Shown here piece by piece: positions 12,842 to 23,054 of a DNA stretch of 64,000 nucleotides. The notes under the pieces are model-generated. The model was not told the DNA's origin. It worked only from the letters and a program-made list of their open reading frames with translations, and ran no database searches. This DNA comes from Teredinibacter turnerae (GTDB taxonomy: Bacteria; Pseudomonadota; Gammaproteobacteria; Pseudomonadales; Cellvibrionaceae): assembly GCF_037935975.1 (NCBI RefSeq), contig NZ_CP149817.1:2666001-2730000 (forward strand). The letters run 5' to 3'. The position numbers were made by a program, and so were the translations under genes. Numbering within the stretch: the first letter of the stretch is position 1; each line of letters begins with the position of its first letter.

Positions 12842-12985
12842 AGCTGATATTTAGCTTCAACTTTATCTTCGTTACGGCTTCCCCCTAGGTTTTCGCTGAA
12901 CGTCTAGTATATCAGCGATAAGTTTAGTAAAAAGTTTAACCGCCTTTTTGGCTTTAGGTTTCTAAACGAGTTTTTGCCAATAAAA

Positions 12986-14614
12986 CTAGAGTGCAGAATA
13001 AGTAAGCTTACCGAATTCCACTTTGCCACCACCAACGCTGAACAGCCCCACTCGTAGTGCCAAAAAACCGCCAAACACATTGTGATGCAGCCCAGAAACT
13101 TCCATTCTGGTGGGGTGCAGTCGCCACGTTTTACCTTTGTCGTGGGAGTAATAAAACGTTAGTACGTTCTCATTATTCACCATCTTTGCGCGAACTCTTT
13201 TTGTATTTACGGGTACACGAGCCCAAGGGTGCTCTTCCGCATATTGGTAGTTTTTAACAAATGTTTCCGTGAAGCCAACACCTACAAACGCTTTGTGATT
13301 GTAAAAAACCATCAAGCCACCTTCAGCATTTGGCTCAATTTCAATATCCACCTCCACCTGGTAGGAACGATCGGGGACATTGAACACGAGAGGGGAGCTG
13401 TCTGCGGGTGACGTACCAGCGGCCTTTAGCACGAGAGCATCGTTCTTATATGTTACTCGTTGCTTCTCGCTACGTTTTGGCTCGTGAAAAATCCATTGCA
13501 CGCCGAATTTATTAGTGGAGAACTCATCGGACAAAGCGCTACCATTGGGTTGATTTTCCAGATCTGCCGGCTTAGCTAAGGGGAGAGATAAATCTCCACC
13601 AATCGCCCGAAACCAACCATCTTCCGTCCATTCAATAGGCTCGAGCAGTGTTTGCCGTCCAAGTGTCCGAAAGCCATTCTCGTAGGCGTGGTACACCATA
13701 TACCAGTTACCATGAGGCCCCTCCACCAGGGTCGCGTGACCTTTGGACCACCAGAGTTCTTGATCTGACACTGTGCGCACCAGCGGGTTATTCGGGCAGT
13801 GCTCCCATGGCCCATGTATGGATTTTGAGCGTGCGGCAATGACCATGTGCCCAGTTACCGGGCCCGCGGTACCACCAACAGCCGTTACTAAATAAAACCA
13901 ATCGTCTTTGCGTAATAATTTGGGGCCTTCTGGAGCAAAATTTTCTACCACCCAGTTTTCTGGGTAGCGCCACGGGTCATAGGCGTGAACTAATGTGCCG
14001 TCAGTAGCCAAACCGTCGTCTGTCAGGCGAACTTTTCGAATACCATTTACAAATAAGTAGCGTTTGCCATCTTCCCCCACCGCGTGACCAGGATCTATAC
14101 AGCCTTCAATTTTTAGATCGATCGGGTCGCTCCATTTGCCACGGATATCATCTGTCCAGATAACATATATTGACCACGGTTTTCCCTCTGGTGCCGCGGG
14201 GATATATACATAGTAGCGATTCCCAACCTTGCAAATGTCCAGCGCCCACACCGTACCGATGTATTGATGCAAGGCTGAGCCGATAGGAACCCAGTTCACC
14301 AGATCTTTTGAATGCCAAATGGTTATACCGGGATAAGAATTGAAAGATGAAAATGTCATGTAATAATCGTCACCATCTTTCAAAACAGTCGGGTCAGGAT
14401 GGTCTCCCGGTACAATCGGGTTGAGATAGCGCCCATTGCCAAGATCTGCCTTTCGCTGCCCCTCAACGCCAACCCCCCATTGTATGGGGGGGTTGGATTT
14501 ACAGGGATCTTGTGGTGATGAAAAAGTAGAAGTTGCTGTTCCTCCAAAAGCAGGGAGAGGAAGGGCACTTGCACCAATGCCTTTAAAAAGAGTTCTACGC
14601 TTGATTTTTTTCAT
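12986..14614 (-). CDS. Glycoside hydrolase family 43 (beta-xylosidase / arabinofuranosidase type), exported
   Basis: 542 aa. The N-terminus KRRTLFKGIG followed by a small hydrophobic stretch looks like a Tat signal. The GH43 five-blade core follows: catalytic Asp in DHPDPTV (about residue 72), second Asp in CIDPGHAVG and general-acid Glu in FAPEGPKLL. From about residue 355 a beta-sandwich domain begins (DEFSTNKFGVQW), as in GH43 enzymes with a C-terminal accessory module. Family activities are release of xylose or arabinose from xylan or arabinan side chains; the exact substrate cannot be read from sequence. It sits alone on the minus strand with an 815-bp upstream region, so it probably has its own promoter. 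It belongs functionally with the pectin/xylan genes that follow. Confidence 0.92.
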   Translation of the reverse strand: MKKIKRRTLFKGIGASALPLPAFGGTATSTFSSPQDPCKSNPPIQWGVGVEGQRKADLGNGRYLNPIVPGDHPDPTVLKDGDDYYMTFSSFNSYPGITIWHSKDLVNWVPIGSALHQYIGTVWALDICKVGNRYYVYIPAAPEGKPWSIYVIWTDDIRGKWSDPIDLKIEGCIDPGHAVGEDGKRYLFVNGIRKVRLTDDGLATDGTLVHAYDPWRYPENWVVENFAPEGPKLLRKDDWFYLVTAVGGTAGPVTGHMVIAARSKSIHGPWEHCPNNPLVRTVSDQELWWSKGHATLVEGPHGNWYMVYHAYENGFRTLGRQTLLEPIEWTEDGWFRAIGGDLSLPLAKPADLENQPNGSALSDEFSTNKFGVQWIFHEPKRSEKQRVTYKNDALVLKAAGTSPADSSPLVFNVPDRSYQVEVDIEIEPNAEGGLMVFYNHKAFVGVGFTETFVKNYQYAEEHPWARVPVNTKRVRAKMVNNENVLTFYYSHDKGKTWRLHPTRMEVSGLHHNVFGGFLALRVGLFSVGGGKVEFGKLTYSAL

Positions 14615-15429
14615 ATTATTTACCGAAGTGTCTTTTTAAAAATGATGTTAGACGTAATGTAATTGCGACCCGATAAATCAAACATACTAAGTGTCAAGCG
14701 CACTGTGCGCCAGCCACCTGTTCTCATTTCTCATTGCGAAACAATGCCGTAAAAAATGCATATATGGTAAAACTCTCAGCAATTGTAATGAGGTGCGATT
14801 TTTACCGCTACAAAACATTTCCAATAGCCAAGTACAATCGAAGTCATTTCACAAATGACGCGTATAGTTTGATAACTTAAAAAGTTCCAAGTTTGGTATA
14901 AAAATATTTTGGTGCACCAATTACAAACGTCTATCTTCGTTTGGAAGCGCTAGCGCTACACTAGAGGCGTGCTAGCGCGAAAATTCCGTTTGAACACTGG
15001 CTGCTGGGGTCGGGCATCGATACTTTTTGGGGGGCTGAGTCGGGAAATATTGGCAAAGTATGCCAACGACCGCGAGGTAGTAGCACGTGTTTGCTTTCCG
15101 CCAGCTTATTGGCTTTATTCAGGTTTCAAAGCTTTGGCGATATTTACGATAGCAACAATTGCTACGACATCGCTGAATTCAGCTTTTGTATAGGGTTATT
15201 AACGCAGTTACATTTGCCACAGTGTGTAGTAGTTGCAATATGTATATGTGATATGTAACGGGCTAGGAATACAATTAAAACGGACCACATGCGCAGCTCG
15301 GTTTTTTGCTCCATTGATTGCATGATTAGTCTGGGGTCAGCGAGAGCCATTGCCCCCAGACTAATAGTTGCTTACATGCATCTGCGTTGCGTTTTATTTT
15401 TTAACCGCAGACACAGAGTAAAGCGGCGG
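14615..15429. other. Intergenic region upstream of the GH43 gene
   Basis: No convincing gene; the small frames here lack ribosome sites and family features. It holds the GH43 promoter region. TTACCGC at 14802 resembles a TGCGGTAA word seen in the 23-24.5 kb intergenic region. A 12-bp palindrome lies at 14946. Confidence 0.6.
14946..14957. promoter_or_regulatory. 12-bp perfect palindrome, possible repressor operator
   Basis: AGCGCTAGCGCT is self-complementary and is followed 13 bp later by a partial copy (GCTAGCGCG). GC-centred palindromes of this kind are used by LacI-family sugar regulators. The assignment is inference. Confidence 0.3.
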
Positions 15430-16683
15430 TTATTTATCTTCAAACAGGGTCAGATCTACAGCGTCAGCCAGCGTTTTATAGCCAGTTATATTCAAATGCA
15501 GATCATCGACAGCATACTCTGGTAGCATATGCGTCGGCTTTTGCGGATCGCGTACGATTTCATCGAAGTCAATAAGCCCGTCGTAAAAGCCTTCTTTTTG
15601 TGCTGTCACGCGTATCCAGTGGTTTACCTCCTGCCTGACACTCTCTTTGTCAGCATCTTCGCTGTGTTTGCCCATAGGGGTAATCGTAACACCATAGACC
15701 ATTAAGCCTTCCGCGTGAGCTTTGTCTGCCATCGCTTTGTAGTTGTTGATAACATATGAAGCCGGGCGATTGTTGCCATACACAATATCGTTAACCCCAA
15801 TAAAAATAATCAGCCAGTTTGCGCCCTCAATATTGCTAACGTCCCGACCATAACGTTCAACGGACATTTCGGAACCTGCGCCGCCGATACCCACGTTGGC
15901 CATACCAACCGTTGCAGTCGCCGGATTGTTGGTCAGGCGCTCGGCGAGATAGTCGGTCCAGCGGGTGTGGTGATTGTATTTGGTGCCATAGCCATCGGTG
16001 ATGGAGTCACCCATCGCTACGATAGTTTTAAATGGGTCAGGTTGTAACACCTCAATGGCCGTTGTGGTGTACCAAACATCTTTTTTAACCGCATCGGCCA
16101 AGTTCGGTGCAGACACTTTATCGCCAGTTGCGAAGAAAGAGGTCGTACGTGCACCTCTATGGCCGGTAATCGGCTTCTCTGCGATATCGCCATATCTAAC
16201 GCTTAGCGCAACAACGTCCAGGGGGGAAAGTTTAAATTCTACCGGGTCGGAGTAGACAGTTTCGCCAGCCGCTATTACCGTTCCAGCAGATCCCCCAAAG
16301 GTTAGGGCGGTATCGGTGTCCGTGTTAATCGCGCCATCGGTCGCGCTGGCATCTGGCGCAGCCGCTTCCGCAATATGCGCAACCTGAATGGTTATCGGAC
16401 TTGTGCCAAATTCGTTGGAGAATTTAATGCGCAGCGTATCTCCGCCAATCGATGTGCGCATAAACATTCGTAGGGTGTCATTTTCTAGAGGTTTGGGAGG
16501 AAAATGGCCTTTGGACATCCAAAACCCTTCCCGTATATCTTCGGTGGCGGTTGCCCAGGTTGTTACCCAGGCGCGATTGTCTGAATGCGGCTCAGACGTT
16601 GACATACAACCGCTGAGCGTTAAAACGAATAGTGCGGAAATAAATGTAATAGCCAATTTGGCGGACGTTGAAATAAACTTCAT
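15430..16683 (-). CDS. SGNH/GDSL-family esterase, lipoprotein
   Basis: 417 aa from the ATG at 16683; a TTG two codons earlier is possible but has no better ribosome site. The signal ends in the lipobox LTLSGC, so the protein should be lipid-anchored. After an N-terminal beta-domain of about 190 residues comes the SGNH core: block I GDSITDG, block II Gly in GIGGAGS, block III GVNDI, and the Asp/His pair in DDLHLN near the C-terminus. The family removes acyl groups, often acetyl groups from polysaccharides. It starts 71 bp after the second halogenase-like gene on the same strand and is probably the last gene of the TonB receptor unit, which suggests deacylation of the imported substrate. Confidence 0.88.
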   Translation of the reverse strand: MKFISTSAKLAITFISALFVLTLSGCMSTSEPHSDNRAWVTTWATATEDIREGFWMSKGHFPPKPLENDTLRMFMRTSIGGDTLRIKFSNEFGTSPITIQVAHIAEAAAPDASATDGAINTDTDTALTFGGSAGTVIAAGETVYSDPVEFKLSPLDVVALSVRYGDIAEKPITGHRGARTTSFFATGDKVSAPNLADAVKKDVWYTTTAIEVLQPDPFKTIVAMGDSITDGYGTKYNHHTRWTDYLAERLTNNPATATVGMANVGIGGAGSEMSVERYGRDVSNIEGANWLIIFIGVNDIVYGNNRPASYVINNYKAMADKAHAEGLMVYGVTITPMGKHSEDADKESVRQEVNHWIRVTAQKEGFYDGLIDFDEIVRDPQKPTHMLPEYAVDDLHLNITGYKTLADAVDLTLFEDK

Positions 16684-16754
16684 AATCAACTCTTATTGGT
16701 AGTTTGCGCAATACGGCAACGGATTAGGAAAGTGTTGCTGCGCGAATTTTCTGC

Positions 16755-18296
16755 TTAGGCTCGTGAAGATTCGGCAGCGGCACAGCAACGATTTATATAG
16801 TCCTGATGACAGGGAAGGGATGCAGCGGTTTTATTTACCGCATCCTTTAGGTGCTGCATGTTTGCCAACAGCGATTTGACAGGTATGCGATCAACAAACG
16901 CATCGTAGTTTCGCGGCTGAACCTTCTGGCCCAACATTACAGCGAGCCAGCTATGTGGTCGGAATAAATCCTGTGGAACATCCACTACGCGCCCGCTACT
17001 TCGAAAGACCTCCATACGATTGGACAAGGAGTCGGGCACCGCCATATTTTTTACCGCACGCCAAAACGCTGTGTCTTCCCTATCGGTCGCCTTATAGTGA
17101 AGCACAATAAAATCGCGAATGCGCTCATAGTCCTCTGTCATTTCACTGTTGTAGTGTTCCGTTTCGGCATAATTAACGCCGTGTGCGGGCCAAAATTGAA
17201 TAAGCCTCTGAATACCCACTTGGGTCAAGTGAATACTCGTTGACTCCAAGGGTTCAATAAATCCACCGGCGAGGCCAATAGCAACACAGTTTTTTACCCA
17301 GAATTCGTGGCGATGGCCCGGTTTAAAGCGCAGCGGTAATGGTTCTGCCAGCGCGGTTTCATCTATCGCATCATGAAGATCTCTCAGTGCCGTATCATCA
17401 TCGGTGAACTGACTCGAATATACGTGACCATTGCCCATCCGCGTTTGCAGCGGAATTCGCCAACGCCAACCGGCGTCGCCCGCAGTCGCGCGAGTGTAGG
17501 GCAGGGGTGAGCCGGACAACTCGGTGGGCAATGCTATGGCCCTATCGCAGAGCAGGTAGTGACTCCAATCAACAAATTCGCTTTGCATCGCGTCCTTGAT
17601 TAAAAGCGATTTAAATCCACTGCAGTCGATGAAGAGGTCGCCGCAAACCGATTCCCCGGATTCCAGCAGAACAGATTCAATAAACCCACTTTCTGGACTA
17701 CAGCTTGCTTTGACGATATTCGCTTCTATTCTGGTAACGCCTTTGGCCTCGGCATAGCGTCGCAACATTTGCCCGTAGAGACGGGAATCAAGATGATAGG
17801 CGTGGCGCATGGTCGCCAAAATGGTATCGCCTCCACCTTGCGCAGGCGCAAATCGGGCCTGGTAGGCCGCGGCTGTACACACATTGAAATCGCTGATCTC
17901 GCCAGCGGCTTTCGCCGGGGCTAAACCTTGCATCTCCATGTGTTTTAAACGCAGCCAAAGTTGGTGAAATGGAAAGTCCGGGGTATCGCGCCCATAAAAC
18001 CCGAATGGGTGAAAATAACTTTTGCCAAGAGTGTGCCAGTCGCTGAATTCGATACCCAGCTTGAAGGTACCGTGGCACTCGCGAATAAGGTCGTTTTCGT
18101 TGATGCCGAGAAAGCGGTTGAATTCTATAAGTGTGGGAATGGTTGCTTCGCCAACACCGATCACGCCAATGTCACTAGATTCGATCAGGGTAATGCTTGT
18201 GTCAGGTGGCGACGCTCGAGCGATAGCTGCAGCACACATCCAACCCGAGGTCCCGCCGCCAACGATTATTACCCGCTTCACTTGCGAGGGGTTCAT
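16755..18296 (-). CDS. Flavin-dependent tryptophan-halogenase family protein (second of two)
   Basis: 513 aa. It has the FAD-binding GGGTSG at the N-terminus, the WxWxIP signature (WRWRIP, about residue 277), a Lys in FKLGIEF matching the catalytic Lys79 of PrnA, and a Glu in GFIEPLEST matching Glu346. All active-site landmarks of flavin halogenases are therefore present. Its ATG overlaps the stop of the preceding paralogue by four bases, so the two are probably translated together. Family members next to TonB receptors in Xanthomonas and Caulobacter relatives have been found to brominate indole in vitro, but the natural substrate is unresolved. Here it sits among polysaccharide genes, away from the NRPS. 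A role in modifying the imported ligand is inference. Confidence 0.88.
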   Translation of the reverse strand: MNPSQVKRVIIVGGGTSGWMCAAAIARASPPDTSITLIESSDIGVIGVGEATIPTLIEFNRFLGINENDLIRECHGTFKLGIEFSDWHTLGKSYFHPFGFYGRDTPDFPFHQLWLRLKHMEMQGLAPAKAAGEISDFNVCTAAAYQARFAPAQGGGDTILATMRHAYHLDSRLYGQMLRRYAEAKGVTRIEANIVKASCSPESGFIESVLLESGESVCGDLFIDCSGFKSLLIKDAMQSEFVDWSHYLLCDRAIALPTELSGSPLPYTRATAGDAGWRWRIPLQTRMGNGHVYSSQFTDDDTALRDLHDAIDETALAEPLPLRFKPGHRHEFWVKNCVAIGLAGGFIEPLESTSIHLTQVGIQRLIQFWPAHGVNYAETEHYNSEMTEDYERIRDFIVLHYKATDREDTAFWRAVKNMAVPDSLSNRMEVFRSSGRVVDVPQDLFRPHSWLAVMLGQKVQPRNYDAFVDRIPVKSLLANMQHLKDAVNKTAASLPCHQDYINRCCAAAESSRA

Positions 18297-19849
18297 GCAC
18301 GAGCCTTGGCTTTGGGGCGAAAACCGTTGGTCACGACCTCGCTGACAAGGTCGCGATGGGTGGGAACCGCATTCATCGCATTTTCGCTCTGCTTGCGAAT
18401 ATTCTCGAATTCCTGACGCGCGTCATCGTAAAAACGCAACGCATCAGCGCGCGCCGAGATATCTGTCTTGAAGTCCATGCCATACAGTATGTACTGCCAG
18501 CTGTTTTCGTCAAAAATATCGTGGCTTGCATCTATATCGAGGAACGACGGTGGGCGGTGTCGCCACTGTTCCAGTTTGCTTTTCAGATTGTCTGACGCGG
18601 TTTCCGGCGCTCGGTTTTCCCGCCAGAAAGCGGTGTCTGTTCGTTCGCTTAAATAGTAGTGCAATTTAATAAAATCGATGACGTGCTCAAAACGCTTGGT
18701 CATCGCTGCGTTAAATTGCTTGGCGGAAAGTTCCGTGTCGCCCGACCATGGGAACAAGTTGCAAAGCATCAAGGCAGCCACCTCGGCAAAACTGATGCCC
18801 GTCGCTTCCAGAGGTTCGATAAAGCCGACTGACAATCCGATGCCAACACAGTTTTTATGCCACTGTGTTTTGCGGAATCCCGCTTCAAACGCGAGCTGCC
18901 TCGGTGTGAGATTGTCCGCCGCAGACCCGATATAGCGTTTCAGTGTGGCTGCGGCTTCGTCGTCGCTACAGTGGTCTGATGAGTACACATAGCCAATACC
19001 GCGACGGTTGTGAAGACCGATATCCCATGTCCAGCCCGCTTCTTGAGCGGTGGCATAGGTACACGATGGAATAGGGCAACCCGGTTGTTCGTAAGGCACT
19101 TGCAGGGCCACGGCACGGTTGCAAAACAATTGGTCGCGATACGAGGTAAACTCCGAGCCTAGTGTTTCGCCAATCAAGCGAGCTCGAAACCCGGTGCAAT
19201 CAATATAGAGATCTGCGGTCAATTCGCCGTGTGTGCGACCTACCACCGAAGCAATAGCACCTTGCTCATCGAGTTTTACATCTTCGATCGTATCGATTAA
19301 ACGGCGCACACCCATAGACGTAGCGCGTTTACGCACGACCTCGGCAAGCTTGGATGCATCGAAGTGATAAGCGTAATTCAGTGGGGCATTGTAATTGGAA
19401 TGGGTGATTAATTTTGGCGCCAGACTAGATTCAACCACGCGTTCCTGTACGGTGCACGCTTCCGCCCAGGGCACATCGCCAGCAACACCCAGCAACCAAT
19501 AGGGCAACAGATCCATATCCGTGTGCTGAGAAGCAACTTGGAAAGGGTGAAAATACGTATCGTCCGGACATTCTGCCGGATTTTTTTTCCAGTGGTTAAA
19601 CCGAATACCCTGCTTAAAAGTGGCATCCGCATCGCGAATCAACTCACTTTCATCCAGGCCAATACGGCTCATGGTTTTACGAATAATTGGAAAGGTACCT
19701 TCGCCTACGCCAAGAATACCAATTTCGTCAGATTCCACCAATGTGATGGACACGCCCCCAGGGGTATCCGCAGCCAACATGCGCGCCATGTAAGCTGCAG
19801 TAATCCAACCTGCGGTGCCGCCTCCAACAATCAAGACGCTCTTGCTCAT
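18293..19849 (-). CDS. Flavin-dependent tryptophan-halogenase family protein (first of two)
   Basis: 518 aa, paralogous to the following gene. It has GGGTAG for FAD, a Lys in FKQGIRF (PrnA Lys79 equivalent), Glu in GFIEPLEAT (PrnA Glu346 equivalent) and a modified signature WTWDIG, in which the final Pro of WxWxIP is Gly. The start has an AGAGG ribosome site 8 bp upstream. It begins 91 bp after the TonB receptor stop and ends in an ATGA overlap with the second halogenase-like gene. The departure from WxWxIP may mean altered chemistry or only drift; the catalytic pair is intact. It needs a flavin reductase, and none is encoded nearby. Confidence 0.87.
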   Translation of the reverse strand: MSKSVLIVGGGTAGWITAAYMARMLAADTPGGVSITLVESDEIGILGVGEGTFPIIRKTMSRIGLDESELIRDADATFKQGIRFNHWKKNPAECPDDTYFHPFQVASQHTDMDLLPYWLLGVAGDVPWAEACTVQERVVESSLAPKLITHSNYNAPLNYAYHFDASKLAEVVRKRATSMGVRRLIDTIEDVKLDEQGAIASVVGRTHGELTADLYIDCTGFRARLIGETLGSEFTSYRDQLFCNRAVALQVPYEQPGCPIPSCTYATAQEAGWTWDIGLHNRRGIGYVYSSDHCSDDEAAATLKRYIGSAADNLTPRQLAFEAGFRKTQWHKNCVGIGLSVGFIEPLEATGISFAEVAALMLCNLFPWSGDTELSAKQFNAAMTKRFEHVIDFIKLHYYLSERTDTAFWRENRAPETASDNLKSKLEQWRHRPPSFLDIDASHDIFDENSWQYILYGMDFKTDISARADALRFYDDARQEFENIRKQSENAMNAVPTHRDLVSEVVTNGFRPKAKARA

Positions 19850-19940
19850 ATCAAGACCTCTAAAAATTACACGGTTACTACATCGATATAAGTGCGCTCA
19901 AGAGCGTCTTTATGCTTACACCTTACTTTTTGCTTACGCC

Positions 19941-22900
19941 TTAAAAATTAAAGCCAAAGTGCAGGCTGATACGACGATCCGCTACGAACACCGCACGATC
20001 AACAAACTTGCCGTCCAGAATTTCCATTTCGGTACGCTGATCTGTATCGGTCAGGTTCTGCAGGTTAAGTTTTACGTTCATAGTGTCGGTAAACTTATAG
20101 GAAACGCTCGCATCCAAACGACCTGAGGACGCCGCATAAACTGGTAAACCGTATTGGATTTCACCTCCAGAGAATGGGTCAGTGTACACGTTGGTGGTCC
20201 CAGAGTCGTTGGTGGTGGTCAAGTAACGGTCACGCCAATTCCAAGACAGGCGCGCACTCAGTTTATCGCGGTCATACAGGAACGTCGTAGAGTAAGCCCA
20301 CTCGGAGAGGCCGATAACAGGTACACTGAGTTGATCGCCGTTAATGTCTTGCGCGAAGGAATCCGGTGCTTCGTTGTCGATAAAGGTCACGTTCGCTTCA
20401 ACACCAAAACTGCTCCAGATGCCGGGCAGAGTATCGAAATAGGTGCGGCCACCAAATTCGAAACCTTTTACGATGGTGTCGCCATCTGCGTTCAAGTTCG
20501 AACGGCTGGTGACAGGGCCATCGATTAACACGCTCTGGCCACCGCCAGCCGGTTCTGACTGAGGGTAATCTTCTTCATTAAAGAAGGTGCTCGCAGGTGC
20601 AGAGAAGTTGTTAAACGTAATGTAGTTCTCGATCGTTTTGTGGAACAAAGCTAGATACATTGAAGACGCTTTACGTGGATACCACTCCAACGAAATATCG
20701 TGGTTATACGAAAGTTCAGGCTCCAGGAAAGGATTACCTGTGGTGTTAGTGTAACCGGCGAAAATATCGGGAATCGAAATATCGTCATCCGGGTACGCAG
20801 CATCAAGTTCTGTATTGATTGGGTTAGCCGTTGTCTGGGATGCAACCACACCTTGCGCTCGAATATCGGGATAACGTGGGGCGGTCAGAGTTTCAGTAAA
20901 GGCGTACCGCAATATCAGGTTTTTATCAGATTCGAACTTGATATTGAATGAAGGCAGTAAATAATCCTTCTGAAGGCTACCAGTACGCACTTTCTCATAG
21001 CTGACAGTATTGTAGGACAGTGGCTCGTCTACGCCTTCGTTGTCTTCTTTCCATTGTTTAACGTTGTCAACTCCACCCATGGCCTCGACAGACGCTTGCG
21101 CATCCGCCAGTGACGCATAATAACGACCACCAGAGTTGAAGTTAAAGTTACCCTCGGACTCAATATCGTAATTCACCCAACGCACGCCGATATTACCGCT
21201 GATATTGGCGAAGAAATTTTCGCTATCGTTCGCGAAACCGGCCATGACATAGGCTGATTGCGTTTTATGATTGGTGGTGTAGATCTGCGGAAGTTGATCA
21301 AAGTTTGGATCTCTGGTCACGCCGTTGTCAGTATAAAGGTAAGTTGTTGCTTCTGGGTCGTTGGTACACTGGTAGTGAAGATCGGGCCCACAAGCCAAGT
21401 AGGTGTCGTAGACATGATCAAACTGTGCTTGCGAGTTAATTTGGGTGCTGCCCACCCAGGCACCACCTAAAGCAGGTTCGTCGCCTTTGAAGAAATCAGA
21501 AAATTCTTCCAGATAAAAGTCGCCTTCTGGCGCGGTATCCACGGAAGGACGAGGTACGCCGTTCCAACCGCGTCCAGTCGCAGACCACCAGGTACCTACA
21601 AAGTTATCAGATTCTTCACGATCAGCAGCCCGTACACCAGTAGCAATCTTTTTGAAGAAGCCATCACCGATGTCAAAGTCCGCATCCAGCTGTATCGCGT
21701 GGGCCTCACCATCGTTTTCATCATTCAGCCAGTTGATTCGTGACAGTAACCCATCTTCTTGCTGTGTGGATATAGTATCACCAGCTATCGCCAACGGTCG
21801 GTCCCGACTCATATCCATCTGAATGTTAGGCACTTTAGCGCCGATTGTGCTACCCAAACTATATTTACCCAAGCTGGAATCCGCTTTCACATATTGGTAG
21901 CTACCACTCACATCCCAGCCGTCACCGCGATACTCAAATCCAGTACTGTAATCGGCAGTTCTACTGCTTGAAGGAGAAAAGCTTGAGTTCGCGCTAGCAT
22001 CTAAACCCGATGTCAGATCTGTGCTTGAAATAGTGCCCTTGACGAAAACACCGTCGTCATCGAATTCCGCACCAGGTAAAACACCAACAGGTGCCGCAGG
22101 TTCTACGGTAATAATCTGGCTATAGCGGTCGCTATCGCGCTCAGAAATAAATGTGGTGTGGAACAATTCCAGGCGGTCGTTTGGTCGCCATTGGAGTGCC
22201 GCATAATAGCCTTTGCGCTCACGCTCGAACTGGTCCTGAGTATGTCGAATACCGCCGGGTGCGTATACACGCTCACCTTCATATTCGGTCGCGAAATAGG
22301 GGGGAATAATGATGTTGCTGTCGTTGGACGAGATTTTGGAGTATGCCAGGTTCAGTAACACGCCGATCTCACCAATGCTGGTGTCGTAACGGTTGGAAAC
22401 GAGGCCAGACAGCGCAGGGGTCACTTCCTCGGCGAAATCACCGTAATCGAGAGACGCGGCGGCGTTAACCTTGAAGCCATCAAAGTCGAACGGCATGTAG
22501 GTTTCCAGGTTAACGGTACCGGATACACCACCTTCAATCAGGTCCGCACGGCTGGATTTCAATACCGAAACAGAGCGCAAAAGTTCCGGACCAACGTCTG
22601 CCCAGCTCAAGCCGGAGCCACCGTTCGCGGAGAAAACTTCGCGGCCGTTTACGAGGGTTTTGGTTTTGTTAAGGCCGCGAACCTGAACGTTCGAACCTTC
22701 GAACGCGAAACCATCGGGCGAGCCGTCTGAACCGGCACGAATGCGGTTCATAGTCACACCTGGCGCGCGTTCCAGAATTTCCAGCAATGATGTGCTAGGG
22801 ACTTTGCCAGCTTCATCGAGTACCAGAGAGTCTCCGATTGTGTCGGACTCACGTTTGAGGTCAATCGCAGTTTCCAGAGCTTGACGCTGCCCTGTAACCA

Positions 22901-23054
22901 TGACTTCCTCAAGATTAATATCATCTTCAGTCGTTTCAACATCTTGAGCCAACGCTTGTGAGGTGCACGCGATAACCGCGGCAGCTAACAGAGAGCGTCG
23001 AAAACCAGGAAGTGAATGCTGAACGAGATGGGCATAACGGGGGTTTTTATTCAT
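19941..23054 (-). CDS. TonB-dependent outer-membrane receptor, carbohydrate-uptake type
   Basis: About 1037 aa from the ATG at 23054. The longer frame to 23132 adds 26 residues before a good signal peptide (RRSLLAAAVIACTSQALAQ), so I prefer the inner start. A TonB-box-like INLEEVMVTG follows cleavage, then the plug (VPSTSLLEILERAPGVTMNR, NVQVRGL) and a 22-strand-type barrel ending in a C-terminal Phe (HFGFNF). Size and plug style match the TonB receptors of Cellvibrio and Xanthomonas relatives that import glycans. It is the first gene of a minus-strand unit with two halogenase-like flavoproteins and an SGNH esterase. A siderophore role is possible because of the NRPS nearby, but the neighbours favour a plant-derived glycan. 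Confidence 0.92.
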   Translation of the reverse strand: MNKNPRYAHLVQHSLPGFRRSLLAAAVIACTSQALAQDVETTEDDINLEEVMVTGQRQALETAIDLKRESDTIGDSLVLDEAGKVPSTSLLEILERAPGVTMNRIRAGSDGSPDGFAFEGSNVQVRGLNKTKTLVNGREVFSANGGSGLSWADVGPELLRSVSVLKSSRADLIEGGVSGTVNLETYMPFDFDGFKVNAAASLDYGDFAEEVTPALSGLVSNRYDTSIGEIGVLLNLAYSKISSNDSNIIIPPYFATEYEGERVYAPGGIRHTQDQFERERKGYYAALQWRPNDRLELFHTTFISERDSDRYSQIITVEPAAPVGVLPGAEFDDDGVFVKGTISSTDLTSGLDASANSSFSPSSSRTADYSTGFEYRGDGWDVSGSYQYVKADSSLGKYSLGSTIGAKVPNIQMDMSRDRPLAIAGDTISTQQEDGLLSRINWLNDENDGEAHAIQLDADFDIGDGFFKKIATGVRAADREESDNFVGTWWSATGRGWNGVPRPSVDTAPEGDFYLEEFSDFFKGDEPALGGAWVGSTQINSQAQFDHVYDTYLACGPDLHYQCTNDPEATTYLYTDNGVTRDPNFDQLPQIYTTNHKTQSAYVMAGFANDSENFFANISGNIGVRWVNYDIESEGNFNFNSGGRYYASLADAQASVEAMGGVDNVKQWKEDNEGVDEPLSYNTVSYEKVRTGSLQKDYLLPSFNIKFESDKNLILRYAFTETLTAPRYPDIRAQGVVASQTTANPINTELDAAYPDDDISIPDIFAGYTNTTGNPFLEPELSYNHDISLEWYPRKASSMYLALFHKTIENYITFNNFSAPASTFFNEEDYPQSEPAGGGQSVLIDGPVTSRSNLNADGDTIVKGFEFGGRTYFDTLPGIWSSFGVEANVTFIDNEAPDSFAQDINGDQLSVPVIGLSEWAYSTTFLYDRDKLSARLSWNWRDRYLTTTNDSGTTNVYTDPFSGGEIQYGLPVYAASSGRLDASVSYKFTDTMNVKLNLQNLTDTDQRTEMEILDGKFVDRAVFVADRRISLHFGFNF

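Noticed and set aside
12643-12843. 66-codon plus-strand frame through the pentanucleotide repeat
   Set aside because: The product is mostly Leu-Ala-Trp-Gly repeats from the tract; there is no ribosome site and the frame begins within the terminator hairpin.
16755-19849. Halogenase-like genes as tailoring enzymes of the NRPS
   Set aside because: They are 6 kb from the NRPS genes, on the other strand, and coupled to a TonB receptor and an esterase; no support for a link.
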